From the NCBI GenBank assembly GCA_965153355.1, contig OZ231127.1, forward strand, positions 58,032,001 through 58,096,000: DNA of 64,000 nt, given 5' to 3'. A model generated the notes under the pieces. It was not told the origin of the DNA. It made no database searches and saw only the letters and a program-made list of their open reading frames with translations. Positions within the stretch are counted from its first letter, which is position 1. Every line of letters begins with the position of its first letter. The position numbers and the translations under genes are program-made. The DNA is from Flaccisagitta enflata (lineage: Eukaryota; Chaetognatha; Sagittoidea; Aphragmophora). Below, piece by piece: positions 38,990 through 54,299 of the stretch.

Positions 38990-39327
38990 CTCATTCTCGT
39001 CGTTTCGGTCGTGCCTCAGCGCTCGTCGGTTATAACTCAAAATTTCGATTCAGCAATTGTTTCCCGTTCTCTGGATATTTTCCCAAAAACCCTTCTAATC
39101 CTCTTTATATGGGCTCAACTCCGCGCCTACGGCCGCAGCATACCGTTTTGCCGCAAATGCTGCATGTTCCAGCGTTGCGGTAGCAGCTGCAGGGGCGGCG
39201 CCGCTGGCGGGGGCTGCGGCGTCTTGAGGCGTCTATTTTTCGTTTTTGAATGGGAATTTGATTAGATTTGATTCCTCCTGACCGCCAATGTGCCGCCATG
39301 GTGAACGAAACGAAGAAAATGGCCATA
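38989..39327. other. GC-rich patch without a firm gene
   Basis: Positions 39119-39235 are CpG-rich. The plus strand can read a cysteine-rich stretch (RSIPFCRKCCMFQRCGSSCR) and the minus strand a proline/alanine-rich one. Neither has support beyond composition. It may be a promoter or first-exon region. Confidence 0.3.
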
Positions 39328-39328
39328 C

Positions 39329-39422
<94 letters not shown>

Positions 39423-39434
39423 AATGATATGTTA

Positions 39435-39465
<31 letters not shown>

Positions 39466-39503
39466 CGATGATGATGATGATGATGATGATAATGATAATG
39501 ATA

Positions 39504-39568
<65 letters not shown>

Positions 39569-39584
39569 ACTGATGATGATGATG
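39328..39584 (+). repeat. (GAT)n tract
   Basis: About 250 bp of GAT triplets with AATGAT and GACGAT interruptions. Poly-Asp, poly-Met and poly-Ser/Ile frames over it are artefacts. Confidence 0.97.
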
Positions 39585-40127
39585 AAGACTACAACGACGA
39601 CGATGACGACGTGATTGTTCAGACAACAACGACGAGGAAGATGACGACGATGACGAGTAATCCCTTCCGCTTTGCCCATCATTTTAGCTTCGGTGTTTCC
39701 AATTTCCGTTGGCGAAGGTTTTTTTTCAAAGCTGGAATTGGGAGAGGCTTTTATCTCAGAAGGGAACAGCTCTGGCTTTGTTGCTGGCTAACTTACTATT
39801 TTTGCGTGCGCCAACGCCCGTCGATAAGAGGCTTTGTCCGTTGGTCGGTCGGTTGGTCGGTCGGCCTCGGTAGCGCCTTCGTGCAACGATTTGTACGGCA
39901 CATGTACCTGGCCTACTTGGACTTGTCAGTCGAAGAACAAGCTACTGTAAAGGCGTCTCGTCTGTCCGTTAATCCGTTAGTCCGGGACTTCTCAGTGGAT
40001 TATTGTGAAAATAGAAAAACTTCACCCCCTTCCCCCCCCCCCCCGCCCCCCTTCGCGACTGACATTTCATTGGATTAGTTTCCGGCGTTTGTTTGATCTC
40101 TTCCCTCGGTTCGGATGGCCGGTCGAT
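39585..40127 (-). mobile_element. Degenerate family A element
   Basis: GTCGATAAGAGGCTTTGTCC at about 39820 is followed by a GTTGGTCGGTCGGTTGGTCG core, GGCCTACTTGGACTTGTC, and further GTCTGTCCGTTAATCCG. It ends in a C-run and CCCCCTTCGCGACTGACA at about 40046. No coding sequence is seen. Confidence 0.55.
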
Positions 40128-40558
40128 ATACACTTTTTTTTTTTATAAGAACCTAGTTTATAAGAACATCAAGGCTTCGAATGACCCCAAAATTAAGAAC
40201 ATCTTAAGAACATACAAAGGTTTCAAATCTTGAGAAAAAAATTTCGCTTAGAATAACATTTAAAGAACATTAACAAAATGCTAATATTTTAGTATAATTA
40301 AGCTTAAATTTCCAAAATTCTAATATAAAAACCAAGAAAATACCCTCAGACATTAATGTTAAGCACTTGTTTTAATAATATTCAATAGAATTATATTTAA
40401 CATAATCAAATAATAGTATATTATAAGGTTCCTTATAGTTTATGTAGCATTTTAAATTAAGAACGCTCTAAGAACGTTGAAGGTTTCATTTGGCCTTGAA
40501 AATAAGAATATGAAGCCTTCGAAAAAAAATGACGTTCTTATAAAAAAAAAAAGTGTAT
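40128..40558. mobile_element. 431-bp palindromic MITE-like element
   Basis: ATACACTTTTTTTTTTATAAGAAC at the left pairs with GTTCTTATAAAAAAAAAAAG plus TGTAT at the right. Inner arms carry AAGGCTTCGAATGACC and TTGGCC...GAAGCCTTCG-like matches. The interior is AT-rich and non-coding. A TA or TATA target is possible (flanks GAT|ATACAC and GTGTAT|GC). Confidence 0.7.
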
Positions 40559-41460
40559 GCTTAGTTCACTCTATTTTGTAAAAATCTCGAGTGTTCATTT
40601 GTTGAATTTCAACCGGGACATGTCTGATCGTCAGTATTTTAAAACGATCGATCGACTAAACTAAGATTTAAACATCAGACATCGCAAAGCGCATCTCATG
40701 GGACTGTGCACTACCAAAAAATGGCATATGAAAGACTATGTTTATCATTGTTTTGTTTTTGATAGTATTGTTTTGTATTGTTAAAGGATTTGTGTGAGGG
40801 GTCCGGATTGAGCACCATTGAGAGTGCCCAAGTCTCTTATCCTTTGTTTTTTTAATGAAATTTTCTTTAATGAAGCAATGTTGTCCCAAGTTTGCCATAT
40901 ATTATCGTGCAGATTGAATTACTTGGATGGTGTCTTTGTGCCTTTGATTACACGAACTTCTGCCCGACTGTCCGGTCCTTGCTCTGCGTTCTGGTTATTA
41001 TCAACGAAACAATGAACGCCTTCATTTCACTTTTTAACGAGCGTACAAAATATATTTTATCCATACCAACCACGCAGTCCATGCCAAGCATGCCAAGCAT
41101 AACAAGCATACCAAGCATACTTAGCATTCCAAGCACAATTAGCCTAACAAGTTCAAGAAAACAATCAAACCGTTCAACGACATTCCGTCTATCGCCCACT
41201 CTGCATCGGGTTATGAAAAGCCTTTCCCTTCCCATAAAAGTAGAGGAACAAGCAATTGTCTTTTGTCTTTGGTCATCAAATGGAGTTTAATCGAGAATCC
41301 GCCGCTGGAGCTCGCAACCGCGCACGGGCTCTCTCTTTTTCAATCGCTCGCCGCCATCTTGATTCGTTGAAGAGCAGACAAAATTCAATCATTGGAGCCT
41401 CTAAGGCCATCATGAGGCTCCTACATCCATCGACCCACAGAAAAAAGAGAAAGAAAAAAA
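40559..41460. other. No gene supported
   Basis: Contains a short tandem run of AGCATACCAAGCAT type at about 41078-41140. A 132-codon open frame at 40892-41290 crosses that run and lacks family features. Confidence 0.5.
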
Positions 41461-41667
<207 letters not shown>

Positions 41668-42324
41668 GACAATTACCGATACAGAGATAGAAAGAGGGAC
41701 AGAGAGACAGGCAGGCAGAAGGATCTGAAAAAAAAGGATGTTTGATGGGAAAAAGAGGAAACAGTTCAAATGGGAGAAAGTTTAAAGACATATGTGAGCG
41801 TTTATGTCGTTATGGTAGCGCTGTGATACAGCCTAAAAATTCGCCACCATCCGTCTTTTAAACGGTTCTAAAATCAGTTGTAAGTTTCCCTTTTCTCCAA
41901 AGATGATTGCACTTTACCCAGCCATTCTTACTTTAAAGCTACTCATTAAAGGCTAGCACGGTCCTTTGCTATTTCCGGTTGAAATTCTGCATTTTGATTG
42001 CTTTTGGTAACAGCGCCGGATACACGGCCGGTGCAAATATAGTCGCTTGTGGGTGGGCAGGGGCTGTAATGCAGCTGGACAGGGTTAGGGGCTCTCTGCC
42101 AATCATCCCTCCTTCTTCACTCTTTTGCCCATGATACCATACTCAAGCCTTCCGTATAACTTCCGCCATTTGCCTCCCCTCTATCCTGATCTACCTCACT
42201 TCTCAACTTTCCAGGCCTTCAACATACCTCTTCTCTTTTCAGACTCTCCTTTCTCTTCCAGCCTCTTGTCCAGCCTTCCTATCTGATTATGTCCCATTCT
42301 TTTTTCGCTGTTAGTCTCCTTTTT
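41668..42324 (+). other. Unique sequence with a family A head
   Basis: A family A head lies at about 42012-42085 (GCCGGATACACGGCCGGTGC, GTGGGTGGGCAGGGGC). No tail follows. The rest is pyrimidine-rich after 42100. Confidence 0.55.
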
Positions 42325-42845
42325 GAGCAGCGGCCCCAAAGGGGGCGATGTCCTGTAAAACACTGGGGGACTTTTGTTCGTTTGTTTGTCCGTTCCTGCG
42401 TCCCCCCCAACCTCAGGGCTCAAATCCCAGACTTAAGGCTTAAATTCCAGCCTTGAGGCTCAAATTCCAGCCTTGAGGCTCAAATCCCAGCCTCGAGACT
42501 CAAATCCAAGCCTCGAGACTCAAATCCCAGACTTGAGGCGTATATCTCAACCTTGAGGCTTTAACCCCAACCTCAAGGCTCATATTCCAGCCTCAAGACT
42601 CAAATCCCAGCCTCTAGACTCATACCCCAGCCTCAAGGCTCAAATCCTAGCCTCAAGGCTCAAATCCCAGCCTTGAGACTCATATTCCAGCCTCAAGACT
42701 CATATGCAAGCCTCATGAACCTAATATGGCAGAAGTCCCCATATGTTCTACAGGACATCGTCTTCTTTGGGGCCGCTGCCCTGCTCACCACCACTTACAA
42801 CCTCAAACATACAAAGCAGGGCAAAGGGTATCCCATCCCTCTGAC
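42325..42845 (+). mobile_element. Family B element with 20-bp array
   Basis: One end is GAGCAGCGGCCCCAAAGGGGG and GTCCTGTAAAACACTGGGGG; the other is GTTCTACAGGACATCG and TTTGGGGCCGCTGCCCTGCT. In between are about 14 units of CAGCCTTGAGGCTCAAATTC type (20 bp). The outer end is AAGCAGGGCAAAGGGTATCC near 42816. Confidence 0.82.
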
Positions 42846-42849
42846 ACCA

Positions 42850-43610
42850 CTCGTCTTCACTATTGCTCCTCATCTCCCCTTGCCTGCCATCTTCCTTCCT
42901 CTATCCATCTTCCTCTATATTTTGCCTCTCACTACTGCTCCTCGTCTCCCCTTACCTGCCTTCCATCCACTTCACCTTCTCCCATCCCTCTTGCACAATA
43001 AGTCTTCTCTCACCAATCACCATTGCTCCTCATCTCCCCTTGCCTGCCTTCTATCCTTTTAACTCTCTACCATCCCTCTTGCACAATAAGTCCTCTCTCA
43101 CCATTGCTCCTCATCACCCCTTGCCTGCCTTCCCTCCTTCCTCTATCCATCTTCCTTTATATTTTGCCTCTCACTACTGCTCTTTGTCTCCCATTGCCTG
43201 CCTTCCATCCACTTCACCCTCTCCCATCCCTCTTGCACAAAAAGTCCTCTCTCACCATTGCTCCTTATCACCCCTGGCCTGCCTTCCCTCCTTCCTCTAT
43301 CCATCTTCCTCTATATTTTGCCTCTCACTACTGCTCCTTACCTCCCCTTGCCTGCCTTCCATCCACTTAACCCTCTCCCATCCCTCTTGCACAATGAATC
43401 TTCTCTCACTATTTCTCCTCATTTCCCCTTGCCTGCCTTCCCTCCTTCCTCTATCCATCAATTCCATCATCCTCTATATTTTGCCTCTCACTACTGCTCC
43501 TCATCTCCCCTTGCCTGACTTCCATACACTTTACCTTCTCCCATCCCTCTTACACATTAAGTCTTCTCTCACCATTGCTCCTCATCTCCCCTTCCCTGCC
43601 TTCCCTCCTT
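42850..43610 (+). repeat. Pyrimidine-rich tandem repeat, long period
   Basis: TATATTTTGCCTCTCACTACTGC recurs near 42915, 43155, 43312 and 43475. CTCCCCTTGCCTGCCTTC and CCCATCCCTCTTGCACAA recur in each block. Period lengths vary (about 160-240 bp) because sub-units are gained or lost. Confidence 0.8.
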
Positions 43611-43811
43611 CTCCGGCCTTTCGTCCGTCCTCCCATTCTCTTTCTCCTTTTGCCTGGAGCCTCGAAAGCCATCCAGTCGCGCCTCTAACTTGGCTTTCGT
43701 TCCGTGCCGGTCTTTTTTAAATCCCGCGCTCACCGTCTCTGTCTCTTTCTCTGTCTCTGTCTGTCTTTTTGTTCATAAACACATGTCTGTCTGTGGATTT
43801 GTTTATTCGTG

Positions 43812-43977
<166 letters not shown>

Positions 43978-44004
43978 ACTCGTGTCTTAAATGAATAGCA
44001 GCCC

Positions 44005-44725
44005 AAAGGCAGTAATTGGTCCGGTCAGCGGTACCCGTGCCCTGCTTGAGTAGTACGTGATTTAGGTTGAGAGTGAGTTGGGCAGCTGCCCCCAAGGAGA
44101 CGAAGTCCTGTAGAACACAGGGGGAATCTGTCCGTCCGTCCGTCCTTCCATTTGCCTTCCCTCTGTCCAAGATGATCTATTGAAAAAAAAATGGTGAAAT
44201 GACAAAATGCAGTATATGTACAACAGTACCCGTGCCCTTCTCAGGTAGTTTGTATGTTAAGTTTTGGGGGAGCAGGCTAGAATCTTGGTCTCTAAGGCCA
44301 GAATTTGGTCTCAGAGACCAATTTTTTGGTCTCAGAGGCCGGGATATGATTCTCCGAGGCCAGGATTTAGGTCTCTGAGGCCAGGATTTAGGTGTTTGAG
44401 GCCAGAACCTGGGTCTCAGAGGCCAGAATCAGGGTCCCAGGGGTTTAGAAGCCAGAATCTAAGTATCAGAAGCCAGAATCTAGGTCCAAAGGGCTAAAAT
44501 GATAGAATTCTGACCAGAATTTAGGTTTTCTAGTCAGATCTGGACCATTTTGCTTGGATTTGGGCTATTTTGCTGGGATTTGGGCCATACAGGATTTGGG
44601 CCCCAAAGGAGACAAAGCCCTGAGGATAGATTAAGGGGGGGACGGACGTACAGCCGGACGAACGGATGGACAGATTCCCCCTATATTCTACAGGACTTTG
44701 TCCTCTTCGGGGCCTCTGCCCAAAA
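44005..44725 (+). mobile_element. Family B element with ~20-bp array
   Basis: Outer GGTCAGCGGTACCCGTGCC with CCTGCTT. One end is GGGCAGCTGCCCCCAAGGAG and GTCCTGTAGAACACAGGGGG; the other is CCCCCTATATTCTACAGGAC and GTCCTCTTCGGGGCC. The core at about 44275-44500 repeats GGTCTCAGAGGCCAGAATTT. A CCGTCCGTCC run adjoins the first end. Confidence 0.8.
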
Positions 44726-44817
44726 ACCATGCTTTAGTTTACTTTATTTTAATTCATTTTTGGTGTATTCTACGATTGCATAGGCACGCTTATTATTATC
44801 TTCTTCCTGCTTTTGTT

Positions 44818-44865
44818 CCTTTCTTTCTTTTTTCCTTTCTTTCTTTTTTCCTTTCTTTCTTTTTT

Positions 44866-44961
<96 letters not shown>

Positions 44962-44965
44962 TCGT

Positions 44966-45017
<52 letters not shown>

Positions 45018-45063
45018 ACTTTCTTTCTTTCTTTCTTTCCTTCTTACTTTCTTTCCTTCTTCT
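44818..45063 (+). repeat. (CTTT)n tract
   Basis: About 240 bp of CTTT with a few interruptions. Confidence 0.96.
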
Positions 45064-46560
<1,497 letters not shown>

Positions 46561-46564
46561 CGCC

Positions 46565-47673
<1,109 letters not shown>

Positions 47674-47687
47674 GAGAGAGAGAGAGT

Positions 47688-47768
<81 letters not shown>
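47674..47768 (+). repeat. (GA)n tract
   Basis: About 85 bp of GA with two GTGA interruptions. Confidence 0.95.
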
Positions 47769-47772
<4 letters not shown>

Positions 47773-49095
47773 AGAGAAGATTCTGCAACTAAGGATGAAA
47801 GGAATTCCAATAAAATTAAGAAAAGGAAGAAATTAAAGAGGCGGAAGTGGAGAAAAATATCGTCGACAACGAATTAAGTATTGAAGAAGAACGAGGCCAA
47901 AAATGCCTTAAGTATTGAAGAAGAACGAGGCCAAAAATGCAAGGAATTCAATTTCTACTCGAGGAGATTCTTCGTTTCTCTTTGTTCATGTTTTCTTAAC
48001 ATATCTAAGATACGCAGTGCCGATGAGTGAAACAATAAGGCTGGATACATAGCCAATAAGTCCTCGGTTGTGGTTGGGCAGGAGCTGTAAGCCTCAAAAA
48101 TTACCATTTCTATTGATTCCGCGTCATTCAAAAAGAAAAAAAAAATAGCAAGAAAGAAGAACCGAACCCAACGACCGACCGACCTTCCTATCTACCTATA
48201 ACTATGAGTCTAAGAGCACACTTTCTTATTGAGTAACTTAGCAAGCGGCCAAAACTACTGCAGAAACTACAGTTGCGATGAAGAATCATTCACATAACAC
48301 ATTACACAACCACGCACCCAAACCTCTCCGATCCCAACGCAACGAATCACCTTGGCAACGGTCTCTCGATGGTCACCTTTGATAAACTCTTTTTAGTTCT
48401 TCCTCTCAACCATCCAAATAAAAGACATATCTGAGCCCATCTTAATGAAGTCATGACCGAGTTGCGCTCAACGCGAAAAAAAAAAAAAAAATTTAGAAAG
48501 GCGCGGTTAGATTATGATCATGATATCGGAATTTTTTTCGCGACGTCACATAGTCCATAGACCTTCATTTGAATATGATTGATGCCTATCTATTCCTATT
48601 TGCCACGGTTTTGATGATGATTGAAGGATTTGGATAGTGATGTGTATCTATCAACCATTTTGGTCGCTTGCTATGCGATTCTATAAGAGGGTGTGTCGCT
48701 GTGTAATCAGATATGATGGCAACGCGAAATTGTGATCTCTGAGCATCGCTTCCTCCGCCCTGCCACATACTGCCCCTGCCACCCGCAAGCGACAACCAAT
48801 TGGCCGTGTATCCGGCCCAGTTCGATGAGGTCAGGTCCTGGATTTGCATCTTAGGTTGAATCATCAATTAAGATTGATATCTAGGTTCGCCTATTCAGGT
48901 CTTCGATACTTTTTGCAATGTTTCATCGCGTGGGAATTTTCCATGAATGTGAAAGGACGACGAAGTAATGAGGTTTGAAGTAAAATATTGAATCATAGAG
49001 AAGTAAAAAAAAAGAGAAAAGTGAACCAATGGATTGAATGAGGAAGTAATTTGTTGGAAACCGTAGGAAATACTGTCTCATACCGTCGTGAATAT
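47769..49095. other. Family A copies in otherwise unique sequence
   Basis: A 33-34 bp direct duplication (TTAAGTATTGAAGAAGAACG...) lies at about 47873-47940. A diverged plus-orientation family A lies at about 48035-48255 (AAGGCTGGATACATAGCC, GGGCAGGAGCTGTAAG, then ACTTAGCAAGCGGCC). A minus-orientation copy lies at about 48660-48822 (GTCGCTTGCTATGCGATTCT at one end, GGCCGTGTATCCGGCCC at the other). No gene is seen. Confidence 0.6.
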
Positions 49096-49099
49096 TCTG

Positions 49100-49185
49100 T
49101 CGGCGTCGTCACTTCCGGTTCAGTCGTCGCTTTCACGCCAACGCGCCAACGACGTCACTTCCGGTTGCGTCAATCCCAACGCCAG
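49100..49185. promoter_or_regulatory. Possible promoter: paired ETS sites with CRE-like motif
   Basis: GTCACTTCCGGTT occurs twice (about 49109 and 49155). The second is preceded by GACGTCA, so a CRE-like and an ETS-like site overlap. GCGTC and CCAACGCGCCAACG lie between. This arrangement is typical of housekeeping promoters, but no gene start is seen beside it. Confidence 0.3.
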
Positions 49186-49723
49186 TCTGTGGACTCATGA
49201 TTCTAATCACTAGGGTAAGAAGTCGTATTTAAACTTTACATATGAAGAGGAAGAGAGAAAGAGAGAGGAGGGAAAGAAGGAAATGGCTGATTAAACCTAA
49301 CTCTGACTAGCTAAATTGTATAAACATTGTATGGAGTTGGACAACATTACTTTATAACAAAAAATCTAGAATAAGAACAAGAGCCTTGGGAGCTCTAACT
49401 GGTGTTTCATCCGGACCCCTCACAGCTATCCTTAGAAATATCAAAATCCACTTCAAATATCAATTAATACATATGTCAGCAAATATGGCCTAGTACACTC
49501 ACCATAGGTTCCACTGTAATCTCCAAATGTTTCCAGGTTTCATTGCTAGTTAAGATACATTGACTAGCTGGAAGAAAAAAGAAACATCCAGATAATCAAA
49601 TGTCAAACAGAGCAAAGCAACAGTAAACCCACAGAGGGACAAAAAAAAATGGAATAACGCGATGTCGAAGGCGCGAATGTCACCAAAAAATATCAACGAT
49701 ATTCCACGTTATTGGTTGAATGA
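49186..49723. other. No gene seen
   Basis: AT-rich, unique-looking sequence with no supported frame. Confidence 0.5.
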
Positions 49724-49852
49724 ATATGAATGAATGAATGAATGAATGAATGAATGAATGAATGAATGAATGAATGAATGAATGAAAAAATGAATGAATA
49801 AATGAATGACTGAATGAATGAATGAATGAATGAATGAATGAATGAATGAATG

Positions 49853-49903
<51 letters not shown>

Positions 49904-50036
49904 GAAGAATAAACGAATGAATGAATGAATGGACAAAAGAATGAATGAATGAATGAATGAAAGTATGAATGAATGAATGAATGAATAAATTCATAATTAG
50001 AGAATGAACGAAAAGACGAGAGAAAAAAAGAGAGAG

Positions 50037-50067
<31 letters not shown>

Positions 50068-50072
50068 AATAT

Positions 50073-50119
<47 letters not shown>

Positions 50120-50200
50120 GAGAAAGAAAGGAAGAAAGAAAGAAGGAAAGAAGGAAAGAAGGAAAGAAAGAAAGAAGGAAAGAAAGGAAAAAAAAAGAAA
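49724..50200 (+). repeat. (GAAT)n, (CAAT)n and (GAAA)n tracts
   Basis: GAAT units from 49724, a CAAT block at about 49856-49903, more GAAT to about 49988, then GAAA from about 50037 to 50190 with GGAA variants. Confidence 0.95.
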
Positions 50201-50460
50201 AAAGAAACGAGATAATGAAAGAGAGAGGAAAATGGAGAGGAATTGAAAGATAAAAGGAGAATGAGAAGAAACTTGAAAAGATGGAGAAAAAAAGAAGGAG
50301 AAGGGAAAGAAAAAGAGGGTTGAGGAAAGAAAAAAAGAATTATAAGAAAGAGCAACACCCATAATATTCTGTGGATGAACGAGAGGCGGCGCCACTGATG
50401 ATGAATTGGCTTTTTAAAACGGGTCTACGGTCTCCTAGTCATTGGCGCCACAAGTTTGAG

Positions 50461-50463
<3 letters not shown>
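50201..50463. other. Purine-rich spacer
   Basis: GA/GAAA-derived sequence to about 50350, then 110 bp of unique sequence. Confidence 0.5.
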
Positions 50464-50559
<96 letters not shown>

Positions 50560-50649
50560 AAGAAAGAAAGAAAGAAAGAAGGAAAGAAAGAAAGAGAGAG
50601 AGATGATAGAGTGATAGAGATGAAGAACAGACAGAAAGACTGACAGGCG

Positions 50650-50738
<89 letters not shown>
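50464..50738 (+). repeat. (GA)n-(GAAA)n and (CA)n tracts
   Basis: GA to about 50555, GAAA to about 50600, then (CA)n at 50651-50737. Confidence 0.96.
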
Positions 50739-51963
50739 AGTAAAATTAGTATGTACTTGTAAATGATGTAATGAGACGACAAATGACAGAGACAGAGACG
50801 AAAGTGAGAATGAAAGATGCAATAGATTCCCTTTGGTGCCTCAAAGGCTAAACTGTCCCATATAATGGAACCCATTAAACATTAATAGTTTATGCAATCT
50901 CATAATCATCATTCCGCCATCGGTGACGATCGTCGTTGTCGTCGTTGTCGTCGCTGTCCTTGTTCTCGTCATTGTTATCATCACTGTCGTCATCGTCCGT
51001 CATCGTCGTCGCCGTCATACTTATCGCTGTCATCGTCTTCACATTATATGTTTTTGCATCGGTTTTTATTACTATCACCCTCGTGATCGTCGTTATCGTC
51101 GTTGTCTACAGGGTCCTCGTCGCCATCATCATTGTTGTCTTCGTCGTCATCTTTATCATCAACGCCGTGGTGAATTATGCTTAAAATGATTTCCAGATAT
51201 ATGGAAACATATAAAACCTTCAGGGATCATTTTCTGACTTCCGTGCAATTACGGCATGACCGTACGGCGTTCATTTGCAACACTCTCAGAGAATTTGATG
51301 ACGACGATTGAAGGAAACAGCAACGACGACGACCACAACAACAACAACAACAATAACGATGACAATAACAACGACATGGACGACGATGAAGACGATGAAT
51401 TACGACGATGATGACGATATTTGCGACGATGTTGACGATAATGGCGACGATGATGACGATGATGACGATGTTGGCAACGATGACGGTAGACTATGGCGCC
51501 GCCACATGAAAAATGCAGATCGGCGTCATTGGAAAGCCGCCGGACGCCGCCGCCCGTCGCTTACGAACGCCGCCGGCTCTACGCCACCGGCGCGGTAAAC
51601 CGTTATCACTCGTCATTATCATCATTGTTGTTATAGCTGTTTTCGTTATTACCACACACATACACACACACACGGCGCGGTGCGGTGGTTCTCTCGCTGT
51701 CCGGCGCTATGAAGATTATGTTCATGGAATGGCCATGTAAAATGGCAACTGAAATACCCCCGCCAGAAAGCCATTCCTTCTCTCTGTTTTTCTGTCTGTC
51801 TTTCCCTCTCACTGTCTGTTTTTCTTTTGCTATTCCCATCCAGGGTGTCTGTGCTTTTCTCTGTTGCTGTCTAGTCTCTAGTTCTCTCTCTGTCATAATC
51901 ACTGTCTTTCTCCGTCTCCATATCTTTCTGTATTTGCCTTTCTCTCTATCTCTCTCTGTCTGG
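50739..51963. other. GTC/GAC-rich region, one CpG-rich patch
   Basis: Degenerate GTCATC triplets at about 50900-51180 and GACGAT triplets at about 51300-51490 lie in opposite sense, so the two blocks could pair. At 51495-51594 a CpG-rich patch opens with ATGGCGCCGCC in good context. It reads MAPPHEKCRSASLESRRTPP, then PVAYERRRLYATGA, before GTAAAC, so a first exon is conceivable. No continuation was identified. Confidence 0.35.
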
Positions 51964-52567
<604 letters not shown>

Positions 52568-53505
52568 AGGTGCGACAAAGCACCTTTATAACTAACTCTG
52601 TCCGTTGGTTGGTCGGTCGTTTGGTCGGTCGGTTGGTCGGTCGGTCGGGTTATGAAATTCGTTCGACGATCTACATGTGGCACCTTATTGGCCTACTTGG
52701 CCTTGTTCTTCTTTATCTTCATTTTCGTCTTTTTTTAGTTGCGGACACGCAACTCTATAAGAGGCTTTGTCCGTCCGTCGGTCGGTTGGTCGGTGAGCAC
52801 GAGTCGAAAAGTGTGAAAACGCGCATTTCCGCTCCTGCCCACTCGTCCGCAACTGGTGGCCGTGTATCCGGCCTTGTTTCTTGTTCATTTTCTTCATTTT
52901 CCTTTCGTTTCTCCTACCATCTTCTACTTCATCTCTTTTTTCATATTAGTCGCGGCCTAGCGACTCTATAAGAGGCTTTGTCCGTCCGTCCGTTGGTCCG
53001 TCCGGGGTCATCGAGTTGGAAAGTATGAAAACAAGCATTTCCGCCCCTGTCCACCCGTCCGCGATTGGTATTGGCCGTGTATCCGTGTATCCGTGTATCC
53101 GTTCTTCTTCGCCTTCTCCTTCTTCTCTGTATGACCTTGATTCCACTTTCCCACTAACTTTGCCCCTCTCCAAATGTGCACCGAAAGCCCTCTTTTTAGT
53201 CGCGTGCTACGCGACTCTACACCCTGCTTTGTCGGTCCGTCCGTCGGTCCGTCGGTCCGTTGGTCCGTCGGTCCGTCGGTCTGTCGGTCGGTCCGTCCGT
53301 CCGTCCGTCCGTCCGTCCGTCCGTCCGTCCGTCCGTCCGTCCGTCCGTCCGTCCGTCCGTCCGTCCGTCCGTCCGTCACACGTTACTTTTTCGGCGTTAA
53401 TGGGGTTTTTGGCCTTACTGCTCCTGCCCAAATGATCCACTGACCTCAATTATGGCCCCTGCCCACCCGCACGCGACTGGGGTAGCCGTGTATCCGGCCT
53501 TGTTT
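52568..53505 (-). mobile_element. Four family A elements in a row, minus orientation
   Basis: Copies begin at about 52570 (GTGCGACAAAGCACC variant tail), 52737 (AGTTGCGGACACGCAACT), 52949 (AGTCGCGGCCTAGCGACT) and 53198 (AGTCGCGTGCTACGCGACT). Each has CTCTATAA or CTCTACACC, then TTTGTCCGTCCG, and three end in GGCCGTGTATCCG-like heads (52860, 53075, 53481). The last carries a (GTCC)n core of about 90 bp at 53290-53377. Each tail keeps its stem although the stem bases differ. Confidence 0.9.
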
Positions 53506-54299
53506 CCTTTCCTCTCCTGCCTACCGTCTCGTCGCCACAATGAATTGGAAAAAGAGTTCTTTCTTAGTCACTTACAAATTGCAGAATAAAGTCATTTTCT
53601 TGATCCAGGCTCATATATTTCTTCAACCAACCGGCGAAAGCATTTGACGTCGTTATTTTCTTCCACTTGGTCTTTTTTTTTCTGTCTGCTTTTTCTTCAT
53701 TTTGTCTGTCGATGTGTCTGTGTCTGTGTTCTTGCCTCGCTGTGGGTCTATGTGCTTTTCGACGCTTCTAACCGTGTTTAGTTTTCTGTCTCTCCTCTTT
53801 CTATGTGCCTTTTTTTTCCTTTCTTTCTTTCTTTCTGCATTTTGATACAATATTTCCTTCCTCCTTTCTTTAAAATGAATCTTTTCCTTTTTCCGTCAAT
53901 TCATTTTCATTTTCATTTTCTTCTTTCCATACTTTCCTCTTTCCTTTTTGTTTAGACATCCTCTACATTGTTGTAGTTCAAAATTTAATTGGATACCCAT
54001 TCTCGGTTCCAGCAAGGAAATGTCCTTTCGTTTCCAAAGTTATTACTTTTTCGTTTCCAAGGTTACTTTTTTAGGAGTAACAATCCATAGTCCACACCCC
54101 TCCTCCTTACCAACACACATACCCAAAAAGCATCTAAAACGCTCGTTTTCCCACTTTTCGACTCGTGCGTTATGGACCAACGGACCAATTAGCCGGACCA
54201 ACGGACGGACAAAGCCTTCTTATAGAGTTGCGTGTCTGCCACTAAAAACTACCAGAAAACTGTAGATTAGAATCAACTTTACAGCACAAATCTTGTATC
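53506..54299 (+). other. Pyrimidine-rich sequence and a family A tail
   Basis: No gene is seen. A plus-orientation family A tail lies at about 54135-54248 (CCAACGGACGGACAAAGCC, AGAGTTGCGTGTCTGCCACT). Confidence 0.55.

Noticed and set aside
39288-39614. Poly-Asp and poly-Met frames over GAT tracts as acidic proteins
   Set aside because: Triplet repeats are open in all frames without stops. The same applies to 60.5 and 62.2-62.8 kb.
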